Shown here: positions 27,587 through 35,235 of the stretch, one piece after another
How the letters are laid out: the number at the start of each line of letters is the position of its first letter
How positions within the stretch are numbered: position 1 is the stretch's first letter
NCBI GenBank assembly: GCA_003166955.1
Contig: PMUI01000086.1
Span: forward strand, 62,001-126,000
Length of the DNA stretch: 64,000 bases
Source of the DNA: Acidobacterium sp.
Lineage (GTDB): Bacteria > Acidobacteriota > Terriglobia > Terriglobales > Acidobacteriaceae
Direction of reading: 5' to 3'
Translations under genes and position numbers: made by a program
The notes under the pieces: model-generated
Database searches by the model: none
What the model saw: the letters and a program-made list of their open reading frames with translations, nothing else
What the model was told of the DNA's origin: nothing

Positions 27587-29911
27587 TTATTTCCTCTGAG
27601 AACGAGTCGACACAGGATCGCCATAGAATATGCCACGGCCGTGCGTGCCTACGTAAACGCGCCCGTAGATGCGCGGGTCGCCGGCGATTTGCAGGATAAG
27701 ACCCCACTGATGCTGGTCGTCGTTGATGCGCACCCAGGAGCGTGCCTCGTCGATGGACCGGAAGATGCCGGGCTGCCCGCTAACGACTCCGGCAAGATAC
27801 AGAGCCGGGTAGCGGCGCCGGGGAGCAGATTTGCCGAAGCCGAAGGCATGAATCTCGGTGACGCCGGGGAGACGCGCGAAGGTGACGGCGCTGTTGTTGC
27901 CAGGCACCAGGAGCGTGGTGCGATAGAGACCGTCGAAGGCTGCGAACCAGAGATCGCCCGTACTGCCGTTCGCGGCGTAAAGGCGGTCTTGTCCGCCGCG
28001 TGGGTCTCCGCGTGGAGTGCTCGAAGCGACCGCCGCGTTCTGCAACGTGAAGTGCTCGCTCGCAAAGGTCGCGGCTGCGTCCTCGCTGCGCCAGAGCAAG
28101 TGGTCCTGGAGCGAGACGGCATAGAAAACGCGGGCGTCCTGCGGATCGGCGATGACCCGCGTGCCGGCGGGGAGCCCCTGCGCGGGCGTCCAGGTTGCGC
28201 CGTTGTTGCGGGTCAGGAAGGGCGGCTCGCGCTCGGGCGTCCAGACCCACGTGCTGCCGTCGACTGAGACAGCAATCGATCCTGCGCGGCTGATGGGCGT
28301 GGGATGCGCTGTAGTGGCCTTCCAGGTGCGGCCGGAGTCGAGCGAGTAGCTAATGCTCTCACCAGGTTTGTGCTCCGCGCTGACGCCAACGCGGACGACA
28401 ACATTAGGCCGAAGCGCGGCCGAAACAACGCTGGTGGTATTGCCAAAGCGCGGCGGCGCGGACGAGTCGTTGGGTGCGGGGCGATCCAGGTCCCAGTGCA
28501 CGAAGCCGCCATAGTCGCCGATGGCGCTGATCAGTTGCGCGCCGTCCGTCGGGCTGTCGAGTTCGAGCGCGACCGTCTCCTCGATGCCAGGAACAAGAAT
28601 GCTCCAGTGTGTCGACTGGCCGCGATCCATTGCAGTCAGGTCGAAGGTCTCCCACCCTCCGTACCCGGTCGTGAAGACGGCGTGATCAGAGTTAGTGGGG
28701 TCGATCTCAATGTCGAAGAGCCAATGGATCGGGGTCGGTTCCACGTATGGCGCGAGCGAGTAATCAAAGAAGCCGCTGTGCGAGCCGCCGAAAACCGGCT
28801 TCCACGTCGCGCCGGCATCGGTGGATCGGAGCAGAGTTTCGCCGCCATCGGATCCCGGGCGGCCGAAGGTGCTTGCGATGACGTTTTGCGGGTGGTGCGC
28901 GTCGACCGCAACCGCGGCGTAGCCGAATTCTTTGCTGCCCGCGACAGGATGCTCCGGCGTGACGTCGGTCCACGCTCCGGTTCGCGTGTTGAGCTTCCAC
29001 ACCGCGCCGTCGGTCATGCGCGAAGGTCCAGGCGCGTTGCCGTAGGCGACGTAGAGGAAGCCATCGGAGGAAAGAGCGGCGCGCGTGGGGCGATCCTGCG
29101 CCGGCGCGCCGGCAACGGCTTGCCAGGTGGCGCCCGCATCGGTTGAGACAAACAGGTTGGGCCGGTTCATCAGTGAAACGCCGGCATAGAGAGTCTGCGT
29201 TGCGGAATGCGTCCGGGCTCCGCCGGACGCGGGAACAAATTTAACGAAGACGATGCCGCTGCCGCGAACCGGCATCCGCTGCCAGTGCTGCTCAGGTGTT
29301 TCGCCAGGAATCGGGGCAGGCACGGATGGGGCAGCTTCCGTCACATCGGGAAAACTCGCGACCCGCGTCCATGTCACGCCGCGGTCAACGGAGCGCCACA
29401 GTCCGTCGTGGCGTGTGCCCAGAAAGAGAATGCGGCCGTCCTGCGGATCGACAGCAAGCCGCTCGCCATTGCCGCGTCCGTCTTCATTGCCGCCAAACTT
29501 GATCGGGACATTCGTGCGCTGAAATCTCCTGCCGCCATCGCTCGAGCGAAGGATCGTGCCGTCGGGCGCCTCGGCATTGGTGTAGGTCCCGCACGCGAGG
29601 TAGACGCGGTTAGCATTCGACGGATCGACAGCGATGGACTCGACGCCCATCAGGTTCCGATCCCTGTAGGAAATCCAGTCCAGCATTGGTTGCCAGCGGT
29701 GCGTGGCATTGTCCCAGCGATAAGCCCCACCGATATCGGTACGCGCGTAGCGAACACCAGAAGCCGAGGGAGAGAAGACAATGCCATCGACGAAACCGCC
29801 GCCCACGATCTGGACGTTCTTCCAGGAGTAGCGCTCGGAAGGCGCCAACTGAGCGGAGCTCGTCACGGCAGTGAGCAGAAGCAGAAGCGCAGCGAGGTGG
29901 GAGGGCTTCAA
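27587..29911 (-). CDS. Secreted xyloglucan-specific endo-beta-1,4-glucanase (GH74)
   Basis: A 774-residue protein with a signal peptide (MKPSHLAALLLLLTAVTSSA). It shows the tandem seven-bladed beta-propeller fold of GH74, with typical stretches SWKNVQIVGGGFVDGIVF, VRYARTDIGGAYRWD, LMGVESIAVDPSNANRVYLA and several Asp-box-like turns (SSDGGRRF, SVDRGVTW, STDAGATW). The Asp in ARTDIGG is in the position of a family catalytic Asp. It should cleave plant xyloglucan outside the cytoplasm. The N-terminal start is well supported by the signal peptide. It is probably co-transcribed with the downstream GNAT gene. Confidence 0.9.
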   Translation of the reverse strand: MKPSHLAALLLLLTAVTSSAQLAPSERYSWKNVQIVGGGFVDGIVFSPSASGVRYARTDIGGAYRWDNATHRWQPMLDWISYRDRNLMGVESIAVDPSNANRVYLACGTYTNAEAPDGTILRSSDGGRRFQRTNVPIKFGGNEDGRGNGERLAVDPQDGRILFLGTRHDGLWRSVDRGVTWTRVASFPDVTEAAPSVPAPIPGETPEQHWQRMPVRGSGIVFVKFVPASGGARTHSATQTLYAGVSLMNRPNLFVSTDAGATWQAVAGAPAQDRPTRAALSSDGFLYVAYGNAPGPSRMTDGAVWKLNTRTGAWTDVTPEHPVAGSKEFGYAAVAVDAHHPQNVIASTFGRPGSDGGETLLRSTDAGATWKPVFGGSHSGFFDYSLAPYVEPTPIHWLFDIEIDPTNSDHAVFTTGYGGWETFDLTAMDRGQSTHWSILVPGIEETVALELDSPTDGAQLISAIGDYGGFVHWDLDRPAPNDSSAPPRFGNTTSVVSAALRPNVVVRVGVSAEHKPGESISYSLDSGRTWKATTAHPTPISRAGSIAVSVDGSTWVWTPEREPPFLTRNNGATWTPAQGLPAGTRVIADPQDARVFYAVSLQDHLLWRSEDAAATFASEHFTLQNAAVASSTPRGDPRGGQDRLYAANGSTGDLWFAAFDGLYRTTLLVPGNNSAVTFARLPGVTEIHAFGFGKSAPRRRYPALYLAGVVSGQPGIFRSIDEARSWVRINDDQHQWGLILQIAGDPRIYGRVYVGTHGRGIFYGDPVSTRSQRK

Positions 29912-30017
29912 GAAACCCGCGTTCCTTTCCGGGAGGTTCTATGGCATCAGTTTATGGCACATGGGCGACGGAGAGTCGCGCCACAAAACTGCTGTTCCCG
30001 CGCAAAGGCCGAGATCG

Positions 30018-31526
30018 TCAGACCATTTCCGGATGTGGTGACGGGCTCTCGGCGAATAGACAGCGCCATGAGGAATCAAGACAGAGCCAGCGCTGCGTGC
30101 TGAACCAGCTGGTCGGCAATTCGGGGATGTGGAGCAGGCCGTGCCCGCTAACACAAAACAGTTCGGTGCCATTCCACGACAGAAAATTGCACGAGGCCTG
30201 ACCGACGCGAGCCGGGTTCGACAACAGACGCAGGCATTCTGGGCAACGCCTCCGCTGATCCTGCAGTGTCCAGCGAAAGCCGAACAGAAGAGCAGGGAAG
30301 GCCGTCGCCAGCTGAATGTAGAGCGCGGAGACGGGGTCGCTCGCGTAGAAGCCGTAAGCCAGATCGGTGGAGCAGAGGTCGACGATGACGATCACCAGCG
30401 CGAATTTAGCGATGAGAAATCCCCACCGTTGCGCGTTGACCGTGCCAGGCAGATGATCGCGGCGCCGCGGGTAGTCGCCCAGCGGCAGCGCAGTGGTTGC
30501 CGGCAAAGCCAGCAATGCCATCAGCATCGCGAACAGGAACACGAACGACGGTTGCCCGAGCAAATGCGTCACCGAAATGCAGTCGAAGCCGCGCGTGACC
30601 TTGTCGCGGGTCTCGACCATTTTTCGCCAGCCGCCGCGCGGCGGAGGAAAGGCGGAGTTGCGAATCCTGGCAACGACAAATCCTCTGGTTCGCGATGGCA
30701 AAACCGCAAGCGAGCGCTGGTCCTCGAGCAGGACCGCATCGATTTTGCCGGCAAAGCCCCAGTCTCCATCGGGTATGATGCCCGCGATGAGCACGGGCCG
30801 GCCGTCGATGTCGGCGGTATGGCCGACCAGATGCGGATCGCTGTGATAAAGGGTGCGCCACGCTGTACGGCTCAGCACCAAACGAGCTTCGCCCGGAGCT
30901 GCCGCCGGCATCACCCTTCCTGAGTCCGGCAGATCGAGCAGCTGAAGCAGGTTGTCGCTGGCTTGCGCCATTGCAAGGCGCGCGCTGGCGTGGCGCGCTA
31001 CATGCAATCCTTTGGTTGTCGGCCGGTAAAACGCAATTTGCGTGAAGAGGGCAGCGGTGTCGGTGGTCCACTCCTCGTAATCGGCCAGCGCGATCGACGG
31101 AGACTGCGTGCCGGCGTACCCGCTGCTGGAAATCATGACCAGGTCGGCGGAGTGGCGATACGGCAGCCACAGCAGAGCCCTTCGAGCCCCGGGCAGGAGC
31201 AGGCACAGCAGCAACGCCGCGACCGCAGCCGTGGCCAGGATCAACCCGGAACGTGCGGCCGATCCGGAACGAAGCATCGGCAGTGAATCGGAGCGCAGAG
31301 TATCCCAGCGAATCCAGAAAGCATCATGAAAAGCTCCGAAGCTGAACTCAAACGGGTCGCACTGCGGCGATTCGGCAATCTCGTCCGGCGCAGCGTGGCA
31401 CAGGTGATGCAGCTCAGCGCTCCACTCGGCCATCCAGTTTTCGCGATCCGCATGCGGAATCAGGAGCGACGCCGCGCGCAGGTTGATCCGCGCGAGGGAA
31501 CCGGAGTGGAGCCAATGGCGCGTCAT
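30018..31526 (-). CDS. Membrane protein encoded with PadR regulator
   Basis: A 502-residue protein starting MTRHWLHSGSLARINLRAAS. A cytoplasmic N-terminal part with WMAEWSAELHHL is followed by a helix (about residues 90-110, LILATAAVAALLLCLLLPGA), an extracytoplasmic region resembling the MacB periplasmic domain (DYEEWTTDTAALFTQIAFY and later strands), three more helices, and a Cys-bearing tail with RRCPECLRLLSNPARVGQ. The combination occurs next to PadR genes in Acidobacteriota and its function is not known. It overlaps the PadR gene by 4 bp (ATGA). Confidence 0.75.
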   Translation of the reverse strand: MTRHWLHSGSLARINLRAASLLIPHADRENWMAEWSAELHHLCHAAPDEIAESPQCDPFEFSFGAFHDAFWIRWDTLRSDSLPMLRSGSAARSGLILATAAVAALLLCLLLPGARRALLWLPYRHSADLVMISSSGYAGTQSPSIALADYEEWTTDTAALFTQIAFYRPTTKGLHVARHASARLAMAQASDNLLQLLDLPDSGRVMPAAAPGEARLVLSRTAWRTLYHSDPHLVGHTADIDGRPVLIAGIIPDGDWGFAGKIDAVLLEDQRSLAVLPSRTRGFVVARIRNSAFPPPRGGWRKMVETRDKVTRGFDCISVTHLLGQPSFVFLFAMLMALLALPATTALPLGDYPRRRDHLPGTVNAQRWGFLIAKFALVIVIVDLCSTDLAYGFYASDPVSALYIQLATAFPALLFGFRWTLQDQRRRCPECLRLLSNPARVGQASCNFLSWNGTELFCVSGHGLLHIPELPTSWFSTQRWLCLDSSWRCLFAESPSPHPEMV

Positions 31527-31852
31527 GCGCGCTCCATCTCCGGCGAAGGGATCATCTTCTCCAGCAGCGGGTAGCGCTCGTAGGCGGCCTGGAGCGTCGC
31601 TCTGCCAGTGCGGGTCAGCCGGTAGTACTTGCGAGGCGGCCGCTGCTCCGCGTCGGCGATGGATTGCTGCTCCCATTTGGAAACGATGAGCCCGTCACGC
31701 TCCAGACGGCGCATCGCAGGATAAACGGTGCCACTGGGCAGCCCCGTCATCTGCATCACGCTGAAGCCGTAGATGTGGCCCGCATGGATGGCCTGGAGAA
31801 TCATCGCCGCAGTGTGGGAAAGCCTGGCGTCGACTGGCATGACCGAAATCAT
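31523..31852 (-). CDS. PadR family transcriptional regulator
   Basis: A 109-residue winged-helix repressor. The PadR pattern is clear: LQAIHAGHIYGFSVMQMTGL, the recognition helix and wing SGTVYPAMRRLERDGL, and RKYYRLTRTGRATLQAAYE. It likely senses an antimicrobial or phenolic compound and represses its own operon and the divergent ABC operon. Its start codon directly abuts one arm of a 15-bp inverted repeat, and its product would be well placed to bind there. It is followed with 4-bp overlap by the membrane protein gene. Confidence 0.9.
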   Translation of the reverse strand: MISVMPVDARLSHTAAMILQAIHAGHIYGFSVMQMTGLPSGTVYPAMRRLERDGLIVSKWEQQSIADAEQRPPRKYYRLTRTGRATLQAAYERYPLLEKMIPSPEMERA

Positions 31853-31904
31853 ACCCTATGTAGCATTCTGTTGACACCCTAAGAGCAGTATGCTACATAG
31901 GGTA
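31852..31904. promoter_or_regulatory. Divergent promoter region with perfect 15-bp inverted repeat (candidate PadR operator)
   Basis: Left arm TACCCTATGTAGCAT at 31852-31866 and right arm ATGCTACATAGGGTA at 31890-31904 are exact reverse complements. On the plus strand TTGACA (31871-31876), a 17-bp spacer and TACATA (31894-31899) form a good sigma70-type promoter for the ABC operon, with the -10 inside the right arm. The mirrored TACATA of the left arm lies 4 bp from the PadR ATG on the other strand. PadR factors usually bind such palindromes; binding here is inferred. Confidence 0.7.
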
Positions 31905-31915
31905 GTGGGGCCGCC

Positions 31916-32689
31916 ATGCTCGAACTCCAGCACCTCTCGAGAAGCTACCGTGGCATCCCCGCCATCAGCGACGTCAGTTTCCAGGTCGGTGCGGGCGAGA
32001 TCGTCGGCTTCCTGGGTCCCAACGGTGCAGGAAAGTCGACCACAGTAAAGATCATTACCGGCCTTCTGCGCCCCAACGATGGACGCGTGCTGTTCGAAGG
32101 CAAAGACATTCATGCCGACCTCCTCGCCTGGCGTGCCACCTTCGGCTATATCCCGGAGGAAGCGCACCTGTATGCGTGGATGTCCGCCTTCGAGTATCTG
32201 CAGCTGGTGGGCCGGTTGCGGGGCATGCGCGAGCGGCTGATCGAAGAGAAAGCAACCGCCATGCTGCAGTTGCTGGGCCTCGAATCGTGGCGGCACTCGC
32301 CCATGACTTCGTACTCGAAGGGAATGCGGCAACGGGTGCTGATGGCGGCGTCGCTGATGCACGATCCGAAGATGCTGGTCTTCGACGAGCCGCTGTCGGG
32401 GCTCGATGTGTTGTCATCGCGTTTCTTCCGTGACCTGTTGCACGAGCTCGCCGCTGCCGGCAAGGCGGTGCTGTATATCTCGCATGTGCTCGAAATTGTC
32501 GAGCAGATTTGCGATCGAGTCATCGTGATTGCGCAGGGCAAGCTCTTGGCGGACGCCGCGCCTTCGGAGCTGACGCGGCTCATGGAGTTGCCGAGCCTCG
32601 AGAAAGTCTTCGCGCAGCTGGTGCGCCAGCAGGACACGCGTACTGCGGCGAAAGAGATGGTCGAGGTGATGAGGATCGGCGATGGCTAG
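31916..32689 (+). CDS. ABC transporter ATP-binding protein
   Basis: A 257-residue nucleotide-binding subunit with Walker A GPNGAGKSTTVKI, signature SYSKGMRQRVLMAASL, Walker B KMLVFDEPLSGLD and the switch His in VLYISHVLE. It belongs to the CcmA-like group that pairs with ABC-2 type permeases. It is the first gene of the operon controlled from the divergent palindrome and overlaps the permease gene by 8 bp. The substrate is unknown; PadR control suggests export of a toxic compound or lipid. Confidence 0.93.
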   Translation: MLELQHLSRSYRGIPAISDVSFQVGAGEIVGFLGPNGAGKSTTVKIITGLLRPNDGRVLFEGKDIHADLLAWRATFGYIPEEAHLYAWMSAFEYLQLVGRLRGMRERLIEEKATAMLQLLGLESWRHSPMTSYSKGMRQRVLMAASLMHDPKMLVFDEPLSGLDVLSSRFFRDLLHELAAAGKAVLYISHVLEIVEQICDRVIVIAQGKLLADAAPSELTRLMELPSLEKVFAQLVRQQDTRTAAKEMVEVMRIGDG

Positions 32690-34433
32690 CGTGTTGCGAG
32701 CACCGAAGGCCGAGCGTGACGAAGTGCTGTCGCTGGAAGTGCTCGCGCGCCAGGACCCCGCGGAAGTTGAAGACCAGCCCTCGCAGTTTCGCGCGCTGGT
32801 GCGGCACTTCCTCCAGCGCTTTTTCACCAACGAGATGGCATCGGCCGACGGAGACGCGAAGACACGGCTGGTGCAGACGGCGTGCGCCATCGGTATTCCC
32901 GGCTTCGTAGTGGCGCTCTACCTCTACACGCCCTACCACATGCCGCATCAGGTGCGACCGTACTGGGCGCAGGTGGGAGATCACTACTTCTACACGCTGT
33001 ATTCGATGGTGGCGATGGGCATCGTTACCATCTTCGAGTGGGATTTGCTCTTTCCCGATCTGCTGGACGTCTTTGTTCTCTCACCGCTGCCGACGCGAAC
33101 CAGTAAAGTACTCGGCGCACGCGTGGCGGCAATCTTCCTGCTGATGGGCGCGGCGCTGTTCGACTCAAATTTTCTCGCTCCCATCGTCCTGCCGGCAGCT
33201 GTGGATCCGCCTCATCTGCTGCGATTCTGGGCGGCTCATCTTCTTGCCGTTACAGCGAGCGGCGTCTTCGGTGCGGCCTTCTTCCTGGCACTCGAAGGGG
33301 TTCTCCTCGGACTGATGGGCGACCGGCTCTTCCGGAAGATTTCGCTGGGTCTGCAGGGATTCTTCGTCGTCGCGATGCTCACGTTGCTGTTTCTGTACTC
33401 GGCCATCGCGTCATCGCTCGGAGCCATTCTCCAGTCGAACAGCCGGCTCGTGCCGTGGATCCCGTCCTTCTGGTTTCTGGGAATCTATCAGCGAATCCTC
33501 GACGGACCTTCGGTGCCATCGGTTTTCATTCGCCTTGCGCACGTCGGCTGGACGGCGCTCGCAATCGCCGTGGCGCTGGCCGTCGCCTCCTATCCCCTGG
33601 CGTGGTGGCGGAAGATGCGCGGCCTGGTGGAAGGGTCCGCGAAGCGCGAGCGGCAGAGCTGGATCATGATGCCAGCGCGCCAGGCATTGCACGCGACCCT
33701 GGCTCGGACGCCCGCATGCTGTGCCATCTGGCAATTCATCGCACAGAATCTGCTGCGCGTGCCGCGCTACCGGATGGTGCTCGTGATGTACGGAGGCATG
33801 GGTGCCGCGCTGCTCCTGGCGACCGTGACGCGCGTGAGCCTCGCGCACGGCAGAATCGCCTTCGTTCTCTCGCGCGAAGGCCTGCGCGCGACCGTCCCCA
33901 TCGTCGCATTCTGGACGGTCTCCGGTTTGCGCAGCACGTTTCTGGCGCCAGCGGATCAGCGCGGACGCTGGATCTTCCGCGTGATCCTCGGCAAGGCGGG
34001 ACCGGCAGAAGTCGCAGCGGCGAACCGATGGGTTTTTCTCTGGAGCGAACTGTTTAGCCTGATCGCCGCCGGATGTGCGTGGACCTACGCGGCGCCGTCC
34101 TCGCATCGCTGGTTATTCGCAGCGGGGCAGGCCGTGGTCGCGGTGGGATGGAGCTTGGTGCTCACCGATCTGTTCTTCCTGAACGTGACCACGATCCCAT
34201 TCACGGGCGCGCGATCCAACTCCGCAACGAATTTCGCGCTCCTGCTCATTCCCTATCTTGGCTTCTTTCCGGCCGTCGTCATGTCCGACACTGGCTTCGA
34301 TGACCGGCTCCAGCGCAACGGTGAACATGACAGTCCGACGCGATCCCCTTTGCGAATCCCCAGTGACCACAGCCCGCGGGCTACACGGTCGGCTTGCTCG
34401 TTCAGCTCGGTCCATGTCAGACGCCGCTGCTGA
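32682..34433 (+). CDS. ABC transporter permease with truncated, chimeric C-terminus
   Basis: A 583-residue protein with an N-terminal cytoplasmic stretch and about nine to ten membrane helices (for example GIPGFVVALYLYTPY, YTLYSMVAMGIVTIFEW, LLPIVLP-type and SLGLQGFFVVAMLTLLFLYS segments). The normal protein runs to about residue 535 (TNFALLLIPYLGFFPAVVM). The remaining 45 or so residues are low in hydrophobicity, Arg/Ser-rich and read through DNA that on the opposite strand encodes an acyl-CoA synthetase start. The true C-terminus is therefore lost and replaced. The membrane core is intact, so it may still work. Confidence 0.82.
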   Translation: MASVLRAPKAERDEVLSLEVLARQDPAEVEDQPSQFRALVRHFLQRFFTNEMASADGDAKTRLVQTACAIGIPGFVVALYLYTPYHMPHQVRPYWAQVGDHYFYTLYSMVAMGIVTIFEWDLLFPDLLDVFVLSPLPTRTSKVLGARVAAIFLLMGAALFDSNFLAPIVLPAAVDPPHLLRFWAAHLLAVTASGVFGAAFFLALEGVLLGLMGDRLFRKISLGLQGFFVVAMLTLLFLYSAIASSLGAILQSNSRLVPWIPSFWFLGIYQRILDGPSVPSVFIRLAHVGWTALAIAVALAVASYPLAWWRKMRGLVEGSAKRERQSWIMMPARQALHATLARTPACCAIWQFIAQNLLRVPRYRMVLVMYGGMGAALLLATVTRVSLAHGRIAFVLSREGLRATVPIVAFWTVSGLRSTFLAPADQRGRWIFRVILGKAGPAEVAAANRWVFLWSELFSLIAAGCAWTYAAPSSHRWLFAAGQAVVAVGWSLVLTDLFFLNVTTIPFTGARSNSATNFALLLIPYLGFFPAVVMSDTGFDDRLQRNGEHDSPTRSPLRIPSDHSPRATRSACSFSSVHVRRRC

Positions 34434-34585
34434 TGACACGCGACCACGGCATCGCGATCGGGAAAGCGTGACGCGGTGCGGTGCAGCAGATCGCCAATCG
34501 TAAGTTCGAGCAGCGGACGGTCAGGTCCGCGGGTCTGACTCCGCGTCAGACATTCGGCACCGGGCAAAGTCGGGGTTTCCAGCAC
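34253..34585 (-). pseudogene. Truncated N-terminus of an AMP-dependent acyl-CoA synthetase
   Basis: On the minus strand, GTG 34585 begins a frame reading LLELTIGDLLHRTASRFPDR, DAVVACHQQRRLTWTELNEQ, then ADRVARGLWSLGIRKGDRVG. This is the N-terminal start of fatty-acyl-CoA synthetases. After GDRVG (34348-34334) the family sequence stops abruptly and continues into the antisense of the ABC permease tail. About 450 residues with the AMP-binding and catalytic motifs are missing, so the gene is dead. Confidence 0.75.
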
Positions 34586-34639
34586 GGGCTGCAGTGTATC
34601 CGCTGCCGAACCGCCAGGGATGTGACCGAGTTCACAAAT

Positions 34640-34703
34640 GTTAATGCGTGCAGGAGGGCACCAGGGACCAGAAAAAGCGCCAGAGGGGTCTGCCCCTTTT
34701 AGG
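34640..34703 (+). repeat. REP-like palindromic element
   Basis: Sequence ending AGAGGGGTCTGCCCCTTTT forms a short GC hairpin (AGGGG/CCCCT) preceded by a GTTAA..GTGCA block and an AAAAAGCGCCAG stretch. A diverged copy of the same layout lies on the minus strand at 45553-45625. The shared order of blocks suggests a dispersed extragenic repeat of the REP type, such as those mobilised by RAYT transposases. No transposase gene is present here. Confidence 0.35.
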
Positions 34704-35235
34704 ATTTTGCCGCTTTGGACGGCTCGCTTGAGGATCGCAGCGCGTCCAGCACTAGCAGGATGCCGCCGACCACGATGGCTGAATCGGCCACGTTAAAGTC
34801 CGGCCAGTGGTAGTGGACGATGTGGACCTCGAGGAAGTCGGTGACCAGGCCAAAGCGGAGACGGTCCCAGACGTTGCCAATCGTGCCGCCCAGGATGAGC
34901 GCGAGCGCGATCGTGGTCGGCGTCAGACGCCGGCCGAAACGGAGAATCACGAACAGTACGATGGCTGCAGCGACCAGTGAGAAGCCCGTAAGGATCCAGC
35001 GGGTCAGCTCGGGGCGCGCTGATTCGGTGAACATGGAAAATGCCGCGCCCGGGTTGCACACGTGCGTGATGCGGAAGACGTGCCGGATGACGACAATCGC
35101 GTCACCCTCAGGGATGCGAGCGCTGACCCAGAGTTTCGTGAGCCTGTCGAGAAGAAGCACGATGGCCGAGACCAGCAGCAGCCAGAGGCGGCGATCCGGC
35201 GCAGGGGCCGTCGCGGAAGAGGCGCGTTGGCTCAC
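34699..35235 (-). CDS. lspA: Lipoprotein signal peptidase (signal peptidase II)
   Basis: A 178-residue inner-membrane aspartic protease that removes signal peptides from diacylglyceryl-prolipoproteins. It has four helices, the CNPGAAFSMF motif and the two catalytic aspartates in GLVTDFLEV (about D133) and DFNVADSAIV (about D151). The start is the GTG at 35235, which overlaps the ileS stop as GTGA; no in-frame ATG precedes the first helix. The ileS-lspA order with 4-bp overlap is common in bacteria and indicates co-expression. Confidence 0.95.
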   Translation of the reverse strand: MSQRASSATAPAPDRRLWLLLVSAIVLLLDRLTKLWVSARIPEGDAIVVIRHVFRITHVCNPGAAFSMFTESARPELTRWILTGFSLVAAAIVLFVILRFGRRLTPTTIALALILGGTIGNVWDRLRFGLVTDFLEVHIVHYHWPDFNVADSAIVVGGILLVLDALRSSSEPSKAAKS

